NCBI RefSeq assembly: GCF_034140825.1
Contig: NC_089045.1
Location: 1,794,501 to 1,858,500 of the forward strand
Length of the DNA: 64,000 nucleotides
Source: Oryza sativa Japonica Group
Taxonomy: Eukaryota > Streptophyta > Magnoliopsida > Poales > Poaceae
Direction: 5' to 3'
Part shown: piece by piece, positions 21,157-32,110 of the stretch
Numbering within the stretch: position 1 is the first letter of the stretch
Layout: each line of letters begins with the position of its first letter
Notes under the pieces: generated by a model
What the model was told of the DNA's origin: nothing
Database searches by the model: none
Seen by the model: only the letters and a program-made list of their open reading frames with translations
Position numbers and translations under genes: made by a program

Positions 21157-23362
21157 ACTACATGGCACTGACAGTGCTTGGCAATATTAACTATTTAGTG
21201 CTTTGATTGACTGCAGTGTGAAACTATGAGTTGCCTTTGTAGTGCCATGACTTATTGATTAAACATAAGAAGCATTACAATCTTCAAGCAAGAGATGCTT
21301 GACACAGTCTGGAGCCTCAGCTAACCAAACAGCACTACTGCCGTAGTGTATAATAGCATGCTGAGCTAGCTCATGTGCTACCTTATTTTGGTCTCTCTTA
21401 ACCTTTGCTACACAAACCCCACCCAGTAAACTCATCAACTCATTTGCATCACTTATGCAGCCAGAATTACAAGACCAATAAATACAACTCATTTGCATCA
21501 CTTATGCAGCCAGAATTACAAGACCAATAAATACTTGGTTTGCAACGACTGATAAGCTAAGGTGCCTTCTACACAAGCTGCAAATCCGGTTTCTTCCAGC
21601 ATTGAGCAATTTACTGGCCATGCCAGGAAGATAACTGAGTATTGCCTGCACTATCTCTAATCACAAATCCTTCACCAGCTCGCCCAATGACAGCCATGAA
21701 ACCGCCATTCACATTTAACTTCAAATAACTAGGATCAGGGGGTCCCCATCTTTCCGAAGGGTTGGGAGTCTGTATCTTTGCCTTTAGTTTTAAATTCTCC
21801 CCAAAATCAAAATTTTCCTTTCCTGTCTTTCCCTTCTTGTTCACATATTTACATTAGCAAGTTATGCATTGCTTCCAACAATCTTATAGCACCCTCTAAA
21901 TTAATTCCCCTTTTCCATGAGTAATATCATTTCTTACATTCCCGCAAAAAAAATCATTTCTTACATTCCAATTCTTCCAAAACACAAACATTAATTAGCT
22001 TTTTCATCGACAGATATTCTATCCATTAATAATAAGAACCAATCTGGACCAGAGGTTTCATCCTTTGGCAAAGTCTAGTGCTACCGCATACCACGTAGTA
22101 AATGTTCTAGAGTGGGGACAATTAACCACTGCATGATAAGTTATCCTCCATAGCATCCTCCATAACACTGCCAGAGAAAGTATTAGTAGCCACGGTGTTC
22201 ATCACAAGCCAACCTCCATGCAAAATTTTAACCTTCGGTGGTACCTCAGCTTGCCAATTATATTTGTAGGAAGGTCTGTCCCTTCTTAAACTACTAACTG
22301 TATGCACTTTTGACTGAAAAGATACCTGTTTTCTCAAAATGCCATGCCACTACATCATCGACTGGCCTCTTGTGGATCCTTATCTTAAGAATTTCTTCAG
22401 CATCAATTGGCAAGAACTCCTAATTAATCACATTAGGTAACCATTCACAACTAGTAGGGTCTATAAGATTCGAAACTACATTAGGTAGCCATTCACAACT
22501 AGTAGAGTCTATAAGATTCGAAACTATTCTTACTGTTGAACACCGCTGGCGAGTAATCAAATTCAGGAAGTGTTCTTGTGTTATCCAGTTATCCAGCCAC
22601 ACCCTAACCATCTCTCCTGAACCAATCCTCATAATAATGCCCTTTTTAAGCAATTGCACTGTTCAATACTCCCTCCGTTTCACAATGTAAGACATTCTAG
22701 TATTTCCCACATTCATATTGATATTAATGAATCTAGACATATATATCTATCTAGATTCATTAACATCAATATTTCTAGTGAAAATACTAGAATGACTTAC
22801 ATTGTGAAACGGAGGGAGTAGCTCTCTAGGTGAGAATGCATTGCCAGCAAAAACTGTATCAACAGGTTACCTGATGGAAAGTATTTCACTTCAGAAGCAT
22901 TGCAGTAAACTATCTAGACAGAAAACTCGGCATGCTTGCCGAGAGGATAGAGTTTGGTTGAAAAGCTGCTATCTCTCAAACTTAAGCCTCCCACACCGTT
23001 GGACAATAACATATTCTCCCAAGAGCACCAGTGCGCTCTTATTTTACCATTTTCTGCTCCCCACCAATATTATCTTTACCATGTTCTGCTCCCCACCAAT
23101 ATTATCGTGTCATTTGCATGAACTCCTCTTGTAACGATGCTGGCAATTTGAAAATCCTCATCGTGTAGGTAGACAAGGCTTGAATAATAGATTTAATGAA
23201 AAGTTTCTTACCTGCCACTGATAAGTTACCTTCCACTCCTCAGCTAATCTTTTCCACAAATGTGCCTGAAGGCTACATACTACTGACAGTGGTTGGCAAT
23301 ATTAAGTATTTTGTACTTCGATTGACTCTAGTGTGAAACTGAGTTTCCTTTGTAGTGCCATG
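21157..23362 (-). mobile_element. Degenerate LINE-type retroelement remnant (right arm)
   Basis: Mirror of 4530-6735. It has the same zf-RVT and RNase H-like frames on the minus strand, the same 90-bp flanking direct repeats and the same nested Stowaway MITE. Confidence 0.65.
22669..22818. mobile_element. Stowaway-type MITE, 150 bp (right arm)
   Basis: Mirror of 5074-5223, with perfect CTCCCTCCG ends and TA duplications. Confidence 0.9.
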
Positions 23363-23498
23363 ATAAATTTGATATGACTGTATTCGGTCAACAGTATCAA
23401 ACAATGGCTTAGCAATAACATTTTTGGTGGGAGCATGTAAGAGCAATATTAGTTTTAAGTGAAAATTATGTGCCCGTTAATTCATTGCGATACCATAT

Positions 23499-23948
23499 CT
23501 AATTGGTATGTAAGGTGACCACGAGGCCGCCGCACGCGAACCGGTTGATCTGCACCAGCAGCACATGCGGCGTCGGCGCGTCCGTGTTGACCGGCGGGTG
23601 GAGGCGCGCGAGCTCCGGCGACGGCGCGAGCGGGAGGTGGTCAGCGAGCTCGGACGACACCTCGGCCTCCACGACGAGTGCGCCGGCGCCACCTCTGCCC
23701 GTGACGAAGAACGGGCGGCGACGGGCGCCGCGGCGCTCGAGGCGCGCGGTGAGGAGCGGGAAGTGCGGGAGCATGGCGGAGAGAGCGTCGAGGAGGGCGC
23801 GGGTGGTCGGGTTGGGAGGCGAGAAGGCGAAGAGGACGGTGACGTGGTACGTCGGCGCGACGAGGTCGAACACGGTAAGCGGCACCTCCTCCGTCTCGCA
23901 TGTCGGCGGCGGCGGCACGACCAAAGTCCTCTTGACCTGCACTTCCAT
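23499..23948 (-). pseudogene. BAHD acyltransferase, 5' fragment only (right arm)
   Basis: Identical mirror of 3944-4393. It encodes about 150 N-terminal residues of a BAHD enzyme and ends before HxxxD. Head-to-head with the RING gene at 24684. Confidence 0.75.
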
Positions 23949-24020
23949 TGTATCAATCTGGTTAGACAGATAGATAAACGATGCTCTTGAGTGATGAATG
24001 GATGGTGGCAATGGTTCATG

Positions 24021-24028
24021 TATATATA
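24021..24028 (-). promoter_or_regulatory. Probable TATA box of the right BAHD fragment
   Basis: TATATATA, mirror of 3864-3871, about 75 bp before the ATG. Confidence 0.5.
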
Positions 24029-24146
24029 GCATGGCCGGTGCCGCTTGTGTACATGTATTGTATAGAGTATGTCACTAGGAGTGGATTTTGATTGCTCGAG
24101 GGGCCCTCGTTATTTGCGTATTACTCAAATGGTTATAAAAAAGTTT

Positions 24147-24255
24147 TAAAAAAATAAGAAGATGTGTTATTATGTGATACATCACTCTACAAATATTCTC
24201 TCGAGGGAAACTATCTTGATACATCACATAATAACACATCTTCTTATTTTTTTTA
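24147..24255. repeat. Long hairpin in the RING/BAHD intergenic region (right arm)
   Basis: Mirror of 3637-3745, with stems of about 31-33 bp. Confidence 0.75.
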
Positions 24256-24683
24256 AATTCAACTTCTACATCTCATAGAAGAAAGACGAGCGGACATTCT
24301 CTCGAGGGATCGAGATAGTTTCCCGTATGTCACTGGCTCAGCTGTCTTGCGATTAACATTTGAAGTGTGTACGTGTCAATCCGTTGAGGCATGCAATGCT
24401 TGATTTGTTGGGCTGCCAGGAATTCAACCGTGCATACGTGCGATGGGTCTTAGTTGTACGGGAGACAAAAATACCTACTACGAGTACTAGGAACCGGACG
24501 TATATACGTTCAGATGAAGCAGGTATACGTAGACAGTGATCAAGATTGCGTGGATTACTCCGACTCCGATCGAATCCGAGTCCTAATCAATCTCGTTGTC
24601 CCTCACATCGTCGACTATAATAAAAATCTGGTACTCATCCAGTTGTTGCAACAACGCAAAAGCTGGTCTGACTGCTGCAGGCG

Positions 24684-25340
24684 ATGGATCCGCCGGCTCG
24701 CAGATTGATGGATTCTCGGGCGGCGCAGTTGGCGGCGCCACTTCCTGATCCATACTCGGCAGAAACATTTGAAGACCTACTCCGAGAATTGGGAGTCGAC
24801 CCTAGTATCCACACCATAGTCCGTAGCGCCGGGAGATGGATGGATCCGGCAGCGGCAGCAGCACGAGTTCCAGTGAGATTCCACCGCACGCTCCAACGCC
24901 TAGGAATCGACCCCAATAGCGATGCCCGGAGCATCCGCGACATGCTACAAGAGTTCTATCGAGTGGTGTACCATGGAGAGGTGTACTGGGCTGGCCGAGT
25001 CATCAGGCCTCGTCCTTCGTCCATGCCAACGCCCGTGATAGGACGACGTCGCCGCGCCGCCGACGGGGATGCCCCGATGCAGCCGCCGAGCAAGTACGCT
25101 CGAGTACACGCCGTGTCGCGCGATGTCCTCCTGGGCCTCGCGCTGACGAAGGCGTGCGACGCGAGGCAGGAGGAGTGCGCCGTGTGCCTCAGCGACTTCG
25201 AGGAGAAAGACAGGCTGAGGACGATGCCGTGTAACCACTCCTTCCACGAGAACTGCCTCTTCCGTTGGCTCAGGGATAGCTGCCTCTGCCCTCTCTGCCG
25301 CTACGCGCTGCCCAAGCAGCAGCAGGTTCAAAGCTGCTGA
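24684..25340 (+). CDS. RING-H2 zinc-finger protein (putative E3 ubiquitin ligase), right-arm copy
   Basis: This 218-residue protein is identical to the left-arm copy. RING-H2 ligands are C165, C168, C183, H185, H188, C191, C202 and C205. The region before the finger (about residues 30-115) carries conserved-looking blocks (FHRTLQRLGIDPNSDARSI) without a known family. The 3' flank is paralogous rather than identical to that of the left copy from 38 bases after the stop codon, so the two genes may use different polyadenylation signals. The first Met (24684) and Met9 (24708) are both possible starts. Confidence 0.85.
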   Translation: MDPPARRLMDSRAAQLAAPLPDPYSAETFEDLLRELGVDPSIHTIVRSAGRWMDPAAAAARVPVRFHRTLQRLGIDPNSDARSIRDMLQEFYRVVYHGEVYWAGRVIRPRPSSMPTPVIGRRRRAADGDAPMQPPSKYARVHAVSRDVLLGLALTKACDARQEECAVCLSDFEEKDRLRTMPCNHSFHENCLFRWLRDSCLCPLCRYALPKQQQVQSC

Positions 25341-25378
25341 TGATGCTATTTATGTTTCGGTTCACCAACAGATCCGTT

Positions 25379-25722
25379 TGTAACTTGTAAGCATATTGCC
25401 ATCGATGTAGAAGTAGAATCATGTTCTCATCGATGTATAGCAGGGCAGTTCATCATCAGAAGGTTCCTAATTAAAACATTTCTTATCCTCCACTGGATTT
25501 AACTAGTATTGCCTGCAACGCAAGGCCCTGTCTTGGCTAACAAGCCGAAACAACTTGCCACTCATGTGCCTAGCTATCCCTATCATGGCCAGGCACACGG
25601 TTCTTCACAATATATAATTTAAGAATTGCCTTGATCTTCAAAGTAATTAATTAGTGGATTGATAGAAGTTCAATCGACTTGACATTGCAATTATAAATTG
25701 CTTTGGAGATCCAGTGTCCCAG
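25379..25722. other. Intergenic: RING 3' flank to P450 promoter
   Basis: The first 60 bp or so resemble the left outer flank (see palindrome). The rest is AT-rich and leads into the P450 promoter. No gene seen. Confidence 0.5.
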
Positions 25723-25729
25723 TATATAA
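25723..25729 (+). promoter_or_regulatory. Probable TATA box of the first CYP94 gene
   Basis: TATATAA lies about 82 bp before ATG 25805. Confidence 0.5.
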
Positions 25730-25804
25730 TGCCAGATGAACACTCCTCTTGCCTCCATCCACAGGTCAACCTGCAGGCAACCCAGCTTGCTACCAAGTCG
25801 ATCA

Positions 25805-27364
25805 ATGGCAATGGACACTTACTACTATTCCATGCTCTTCGTCCTCCCTCCGATACTCTACATGTCCTACCACCTCACCAGAATCCTCGCCGACAAGAAG
25901 AAGCCCACCACCCATGGCCTCAAGGCGCACCCGCTGCTCGGCCACCTCCCGGCGTTCGTCAACAACAGCCACCGCTTCCTCGACTGGACGACGGAGCTCA
26001 TCGTCGGCAGCCCGGAGATGAGGATGGGCTTCTGGATCCCCGGGATGCGCACCGGCATCATCACCGGCAACCCGGCCGACGTCGAGCACATCCTGCGCAC
26101 CAACTTCGCCAACTATCCCAAGGGCGAGCACGCCATTGGCATGCTCGAGGACTTCCTCGGCCACGGCCTCTTCAACTCCGACGGCGAGCAGTGGCTCTGG
26201 CAGCGCAAGAACGCCAGCTACGAGTTCAGCAACCGCTCCCTGCGCAGGTTCGTCGTCGACGTCGTGCAGGCCGAGATCGCCGACCGCTTCCTCCCGCTGC
26301 TCCGCCGCGCCGCCGGTGATGGTGGTGGCGATGGCGATGTCGTCGTCCTCGACTTGCAGGAGGTGCTCCAGCGATTCGGGTTTGATACCATCTGTATGGT
26401 GGCGTTCGGGCACGACCCGCGGTGCCTCGCCGACGGCGGGGTCATGGAGGATGCCAGGTCGGAGTTCATGCACACCTTCGGCGAGGCGCAGGACCTCGTC
26501 GTCGGCCGCTTCTTCGATCCCATCGAGGTCTCCTGGAAGATCAAGAAGTGGCTCAACGTCGACACCGAGCGCCGCCTCAGGAAGGCCATCGCCGACGTCC
26601 ACGCCTTTGCCATGGACATCGTCCGCGCCCGGCGCCAGAGCGCGTCCGTGAACGACAGAGACGACGTCCTGTCGAGGTTCGTGGCGAGCGACGAGCACAG
26701 CGACGAGGTCCTCCGCGACATCGTCCTCAGCTTCCTCATCGCCGGCCGCGAGACGACGGCGTCGGGGCTGAGCTGGTTCTTCTGGTTCTTGTCGTCCCGG
26801 CCCGACGTCGTGGCGCGCATCGCCGACGAGGTCCGCGCGGTGAGGGAGGCGACCGGCACGCGCCCCGGCGAGCCGTTCCGGTTCGACGCGCTCCGGGAGA
26901 TGCACTACCTCCACGCCGCGCTCACCGAGTCGATGCGGCTGTACCCGCCGGCGCCGATCGACTCGCAGTCGTGCGCGGCGGACGACACGCTCCCCGACGG
27001 CACGCTCCTCCGCGCCGGCTGGTCCGTGACGTACAGCGCGTACGCCATGGGGCGTCTCGCCGCCATCTGGGGCGAGGACTGCTTGGAGTACAGGCCGGAG
27101 CGGTGGCTCGGCGACGACGGCGCGTTCCAGCCGGCGAGCCCGTTCCGGTTCACGGTGTTCCACGCGGGGCCGAGGATGTGCCTCGGGAAGGAGATGGCGT
27201 ACGTGCAGATGAAGTCCATAGTTGCAAACGTGCTTGAGGAGTTCGAGGTCGACGTGGTCAAGGACGTCGCCGGCGGCGGCGTGCCGGAGCACGTGCTCTC
27301 GGTGACGCTGAGGATGAAGGGTGGACTACCTGTGAAGATTAGGAGAAAGACTGAAGCTTACTAG
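25805..27364 (+). CDS. Cytochrome P450, CYP94-type (CYP94D-like), copy 1
   Basis: An intronless 519-residue P450. Order: N-terminal ER membrane anchor (residues about 5-25, YSMLFVLPPILYMSY), proline-rich hinge (HPLLGHLPAF), CYP94-type NYPKG and W-x-W-Q-R-K blocks, I-helix AGRETTASG (oxygen activation), K-helix E-S-M-R, and the heme loop FHAGPRMCLG with ligand Cys459. CYP94 enzymes omega-hydroxylate fatty acids or, in the B and C subfamilies, jasmonoyl-isoleucine; single-exon structure and the NYPKG/FNSDG signature fit CYP94. The D-like assignment is from overall resemblance only. Start: ATG 25805 (MAMDTYYY); the second copy aligns better to the Met at 25811. It faces the copy at 45690-47237 (opposite strand). 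Confidence 0.9.
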   Translation: MAMDTYYYSMLFVLPPILYMSYHLTRILADKKKPTTHGLKAHPLLGHLPAFVNNSHRFLDWTTELIVGSPEMRMGFWIPGMRTGIITGNPADVEHILRTNFANYPKGEHAIGMLEDFLGHGLFNSDGEQWLWQRKNASYEFSNRSLRRFVVDVVQAEIADRFLPLLRRAAGDGGGDGDVVVLDLQEVLQRFGFDTICMVAFGHDPRCLADGGVMEDARSEFMHTFGEAQDLVVGRFFDPIEVSWKIKKWLNVDTERRLRKAIADVHAFAMDIVRARRQSASVNDRDDVLSRFVASDEHSDEVLRDIVLSFLIAGRETTASGLSWFFWFLSSRPDVVARIADEVRAVREATGTRPGEPFRFDALREMHYLHAALTESMRLYPPAPIDSQSCAADDTLPDGTLLRAGWSVTYSAYAMGRLAAIWGEDCLEYRPERWLGDDGAFQPASPFRFTVFHAGPRMCLGKEMAYVQMKSIVANVLEEFEVDVVKDVAGGGVPEHVLSVTLRMKGGLPVKIRRKTEAY

Positions 27365-29193
27365 AGAAGGCCACAAGGGAACTTTGCCGCTGAATGGTAT
27401 AATTAGTTAAGCTTCAAGTTTTGCTCTTTTCGTTTTGAGCTTATGGGTTAAGAATAACGTTTGTGATTTGGTTGTTTTGCCCATTTTCCATTTCCTACTA
27501 GACTACAGCGGCAGAAAAATGATTTGCCCTGGGTTGAATTGATGCCAGTTAATCAATAAAAGGATGGCGTATCACTGTATTGTACAAATTTAACAAGTTG
27601 AAGTCAGCCATGTAAGACACAAATAGACCTATTTAAGTAACTATTTGACCAACTTTCAGGTGTTGTTCTTACTGCCAAATGAATACTGTAAGCGCATTAC
27701 CGATGAACTAATGATACATTTGAGCAGATTTCTGCGGAAAACTAATGATACACTTGAGCAGATTTGTGCAGAAAACTAATGATACACTTGAGCAGATTTG
27801 TGCAGAAAATACACAAAATACTGAGACATGGGACTCCTATAGTGGATAGTGATGATGCAGCACCCAAAATGTCGGTCATGGCCATAAAAAAAAAAGTTTG
27901 TCATGGCATTTTTCTAGATGAGCAAAACGGCAAGATTTCCAGATTTGTCATGACTATGTACCCACGAGAGTTTGTACATGTAAAATTACGTGTAAGCTAT
28001 ACAAAGTCCTGCACTCCTACACCTAAAGCTAAAAGAAACTACCTGCATACTTACTGAGTGATGGTCTGACGGAGGGTGTTGTGATCTGCAAGTCTGCAAC
28101 CGTCACCTATACTGAATGATAGAAGGACAAGAAAATTCTAAATCACGTACTGATCTAGCTGCAGTTGCTACAACGGTCCTGCGCTTAAGCGACATTGCAG
28201 TCTGATTTACACCTGCGCATCCTGCCAAATAATCTTGCTTGCAGTGTCACAATAGCACCAACTGTAGTTGAGCGGCCATTGGAGACACTAACCATGGAAA
28301 AGTCATAGGGTTAAATAAATTCACCTGCAAAGCAGCAAGAAGTTATTTATTTTTCAGTAAGAATCTCATAAGCATTGTTTCTGCCTGACAGGCAACTAAA
28401 GTGCAAGCACGAAAGCTCTATACCAGTACCAATTCGAAGTTTCATAAGTCTTGCATTTATTGATATGTTACTGAAGAATTGAACAGAATTCATAAGATGA
28501 AAAAAAAAAATCAATGTCGACAGATGACTTCAGTTACATGTTAATGATTACTGCAAGATAAAAACATACTATAATTTAGTTACTAACGACCTTGAGAGAA
28601 CAACAGAAAATATTAATGCAGACACCGCATCAACATGGACAAGAAACTAATGCAACATTTTCCTTTCACATGTAATTCCAAACGAATGATGCCAATGAAT
28701 TGTGAATGAGAAGATAATTATGTTTACAGAAAAAGGACAGCAGTAGTATGTTTTTTTGTTTCCTCTAGCAAATCTACAATTGAGTAAACAATTTAAAGAA
28801 CTAGCACATGGAATTTTAGAATTTCTAACGTTCAATGTTACTGTAGTTGAGTTGTCAGGAGAACTTCAGGCCTTCAACCATCAAAGATTCAAGCATAATC
28901 TAAAATCATATATGACCAGTCATAGCAAGATTAATACCTTTGGGTGGAGATCTCTGCGGGAGATTTGGTCACATTAATACCACTTCTCCAGTTAGATGGT
29001 ACTATGAACGTTCCTGCTCTTTCAACCTCCAGTTGCTGAAGTAAAAAATCAAATAAGCTGTAACAACAACCTTGTTGAGTAACTTTGTACCCTACACTCC
29101 CCTTTCTTTCATAATGAATTTGGCTGGTGATTTCTCTGGCCAAACAAAATAATAAATGATCTCCCTCATTTACAAGAGCCAGGTAGACAGGCA
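27365..29193. other. Intergenic region between P450 and PPR genes
   Basis: Holds the 34-bp tandem repeat at 27706-27807. The rest is ordinary AT-rich DNA, part of which may be 3' UTR of the PPR gene (it reads toward this region). No further gene is supported; a weak 97-codon frame at 27764-28057 overlaps the repeat. Confidence 0.5.
27706..27807. repeat. 34-bp tandem repeat, three copies
   Basis: Units start at 27706, 27740 and 27774 with AACTAATGATACA and contain TTGAGCAGATTT. The second and third units are identical; the first has a few differences. Confidence 0.9.
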
Positions 29194-31665
29194 TCAAGAA
29201 TTAGCAAATTTCTGCTCCACTCGTTGCAAGGATTTACACTCTGCGAGATATTGCTGTAAAACCCTGGAGACTTCACAGCAAACTGACTCAGTTGCATATT
29301 GGTCAAACAAAAATTTGTATCTAAAGATTATCTCGAACTCCTCTTGCTGAAATTCATTAGGAAGGATGGTCCTCCAATTCATTGATTTTCCAACAGAACA
29401 AAAGCCATAAAGAAGTGAAAGGAAGGTGATAGGATTCGGCACATAGCCCTTTTTAGCCATCCTATTTTTAAAATCCAATGCTTCCCTGAGCATATTATGT
29501 CTACACAGGCTGAAGATGATGGCATTGTATGCTGAATTCCTTGGATCCCCTATGTCAAAAACCAATTTCTTGAATACGACTAAAAGGGCATCCTTGCCAT
29601 GCACCTCACTAGTGTTGCAGCAAATAGAGTTGATGACACAAGGGGTACAACTAGTGAGCCCATTGACTAGATAATGTAAGGTAACATCATTAGGAGAACA
29701 ATGGTTAAGCAACATGGTTTCAAAGTACAAACCAGCTCTGAGTACTTTGTCTTTTTTAAACAGACTACCAATTAGGATGGTATAAGTTACCACATTAGGA
29801 GACAGAGCTTCAGCCTGCATATTTGCAAACAAGCCTTCTGCAGAGTCTGTATCACCTGTCTTACAGTATCCATTTATTAATGAAGAGTATGTAACAACAT
29901 TTGGCTTGCATTTCCGCTTGATCATATCACATAACCACCTTAGAGCTCCATTAAGGTTACCTTGTTTAGCATAGCCACTAATAACTGTGGTATATGTAAA
30001 CTCGTCCGGGATGCACCCAACCTTTCTCATGTTGCTCATGCATAGAATTGCCTCGCTCATCATTCCAAACTGACAATAACCTTTTATCATGGCATTGCAG
30101 CTAACAATGTCAGGGCGGACACCCTTGTGTTCCATGAATTCGAATATTTTCCTTGCATCACCAAGATTCTCACTCCTAATGAACCCATCAATTAATGTGG
30201 CATAAACAAACTCATCAGGTTGGACATTTTTCTCAAGCATCTCTTCAAGAATGTTCTTAGCCGCAGGAAGCATGTGTTTCTTGCACAAACCACTAATCAA
30301 TACATTGTATATGTTAACATCTGGGAATACCTGTCTTTCTGTCATCTTCTCACGAACAATCAAAGCCTCACTGACTTTGCCAGCAACTACAAGACCATGA
30401 ATTAGTGCTCCAAATGTGACAACATCAGGAGTATGCCCTCTGCCCATCATTTCCATAAGCAAATCTGATGCAGCCATCAACTCCCCTCTCATGCAGAACC
30501 CATGGATCAATGGAGTGTAGCTAAGCTGATTTGGGTTCAACTCCCTCCTGATAGCCTCCCTCAAAAAATGCTCAGCCTTTCGAACATGCCCTTCGTGGCA
30601 AAGCCCAGTTATCAAAGTATTAAATGTGATGATATCTGGGTCACATCCACTTGCAAACATCTGCTTCAAGATCACCATAGCCTGTGTTGCAGACCAGCAT
30701 TTGCACAAAGCATCTATGACACTGTTATAAATCTGGACATTGGGGGACAATCCCCTTTTCCTCATCTCCAAAAATAAACTCCCAATCTTCTCTAGATCAC
30801 CCTTCTTCCCAAGACAATTTATAAGAGAACCATATGTCACAAGGGTTGGCAAGAATCCCTTCGCTTCCATCTCTCCCAAGAGCAACAATCCTCTACCCAT
30901 ATCCCCACGCCGGCAATACCCATCGATCAAGACGTTATAGAACACCACATGTGGAATGCACCCAGCTCCCCACCTTGCTTCAATCAATTTCAACCCCTCT
31001 TCCACGCGCCCTTCCAGACACAGCCCACGAACAAGCACACAAGTACTGTAGTTATCCGCACCACTATCCTCGCCAAGCATTTCATCATACAGCTTACGGG
31101 CGTCATCCCAGCGCCGCTGCTCCACCAGGAGCTTGAGCAGACGGTTGCAATGGGTCACCTCCGGGAGCGAGCCGTACTGCTCCCTTAAGCGCTCGCACAT
31201 ATCTGTGGCCTTTCCAAGCATGCCAGCGTCGGCGTAGGCGGCGACGAGCGCGCCAAGGCAGGCGCGCGTGGGCGCGGCGCCCGCGAGAGACATGGACTGG
31301 AGCGTGTCATCCACGGCGTCGAAGCGGCGGGAGCTGGCGAGGAGGCGGAGCAGGGCGGAGTGAGCGAGAGGGGTGGCGGGGCCGGGGAGAGCTTCATGGT
31401 GGTCGGGGGACTGGGACCAGGAGAGGAGCGCGAGGGCGAGGTCGGGGTCGGGCAGGGAGGAGACGGCGGCGGCGAGGTGGGCATCGGAGAGCGGGGAGGG
31501 GAGCAGCGCCGCGAGGGACCGTGCCCAGGTGGGGTTCGTGGAGCGGGTGGCGAGGACCCCGGCGAGGGAAGCGGCGACGGCGGGGGAGATTAGTGGGTTT
31601 GGGCTGTGGCTGCGGCGGAGGCGGCGGCGCGGGAGTGGGGTGATGCGGGGCAGGAGCCTGGACAT
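29194..31665 (-). CDS. P-type pentatricopeptide repeat (PPR) protein
   Basis: From the ATG at 31665 (MSRLLPRITPLPRRRLRRSH) the intronless frame gives 823 residues. The Arg/Ser/Pro-rich N-terminus lacking acidic residues looks like an organelle transit peptide. The body is a long run of about 16 35-residue PPR motifs (repeats such as VVTYSSLINGYCKTGD and DVVTFGALIHGL), with no E, DYW or SMR domain, so it is a P-class PPR. These bind organellar RNA and affect stability, processing or translation. The open frame continues 101 codons upstream to 31968, but that part has the composition of leader DNA. It ends 83 bp before the next upstream frame on that strand and is co-oriented with the PGAM gene. 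Confidence 0.88.
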   Translation of the reverse strand: MSRLLPRITPLPRRRLRRSHSPNPLISPAVAASLAGVLATRSTNPTWARSLAALLPSPLSDAHLAAAVSSLPDPDLALALLSWSQSPDHHEALPGPATPLAHSALLRLLASSRRFDAVDDTLQSMSLAGAAPTRACLGALVAAYADAGMLGKATDMCERLREQYGSLPEVTHCNRLLKLLVEQRRWDDARKLYDEMLGEDSGADNYSTCVLVRGLCLEGRVEEGLKLIEARWGAGCIPHVVFYNVLIDGYCRRGDMGRGLLLLGEMEAKGFLPTLVTYGSLINCLGKKGDLEKIGSLFLEMRKRGLSPNVQIYNSVIDALCKCWSATQAMVILKQMFASGCDPDIITFNTLITGLCHEGHVRKAEHFLREAIRRELNPNQLSYTPLIHGFCMRGELMAASDLLMEMMGRGHTPDVVTFGALIHGLVVAGKVSEALIVREKMTERQVFPDVNIYNVLISGLCKKHMLPAAKNILEEMLEKNVQPDEFVYATLIDGFIRSENLGDARKIFEFMEHKGVRPDIVSCNAMIKGYCQFGMMSEAILCMSNMRKVGCIPDEFTYTTVISGYAKQGNLNGALRWLCDMIKRKCKPNVVTYSSLINGYCKTGDTDSAEGLFANMQAEALSPNVVTYTILIGSLFKKDKVLRAGLYFETMLLNHCSPNDVTLHYLVNGLTSCTPCVINSICCNTSEVHGKDALLVVFKKLVFDIGDPRNSAYNAIIFSLCRHNMLREALDFKNRMAKKGYVPNPITFLSLLYGFCSVGKSMNWRTILPNEFQQEEFEIIFRYKFLFDQYATESVCCEVSRVLQQYLAECKSLQRVEQKFANS

Positions 31666-32110
31666 GAAACGCAGACGACGCGGCGGCGACGGCGACGGCG
31701 GCGGCGGCGGGAGGAGGAGGAAAAGCGGAGGCGAGCGGCGGCGGCCGGCAACCGATGGGCCGGCCTTAAAACAGCCGAGACACCTGACGATCTGAACGCA
31801 ATCCCAACCGTTCAATTGCGATGCTACAGTACCGAAAAGATCATCCAACGGCAGGGAGCCGCTCCTCAGTCTAAGGGACATCCTAATTAGCCATTTCTCC
31901 CTTTTTTGTGATTGATTTGCAGATTGATATACAGCTAACTCGACGAACAACGAGTAGTTCATGATCAATTCATCATGCTTATTAAACCGAAGAAAATAGA
32001 AATAAAAAAAAAGGAAAAATGTTTCAGATTTCCAGTCATATGGGTAATTGAATCACTGAATACACTGACAAGATGAGTCGCTGTTAAATGTTTCCGCCTA
32101 ATGCCTAATG
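31666..32110. other. PPR leader/promoter and 3' region of PGAM gene 1
   Basis: GC-rich (31666-31790) then AT-rich. Contains a CTTTTTTGTGATT stretch and the 3' end of the upstream PGAM gene. Nothing else seen. Confidence 0.5.

Larger units (their letters stand above)
15535..25378 (-). repeat. Right arm of the giant inverted repeat
   Basis: This is the reverse complement of 2514-11045, interrupted by the LTR-like block at 16133-17468. Excluding that block, the arm from 17469 to 25378 shows no difference from the left arm in any stretch I compared. Beyond 25378 the two outer flanks remain weakly alike for about 60 bp (shared ATCGATGTA-AAGTAGAATC) and then diverge. Confidence 0.95.

Noticed and set aside
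2514-25378. Palindrome as mere assembly duplication
   Set aside because: Not fully excluded, but the LTR-like block present in one arm only, the inner substitutions and 9-bp indel, and the different outer flanks argue for a real structure.
25802-27292. 496-codon open frame antisense to the first CYP94 gene
   Set aside because: GC-rich coding DNA gives long antisense frames; the composition is Arg/Val/His-rich and there is no domain. The sense strand is an intact P450.
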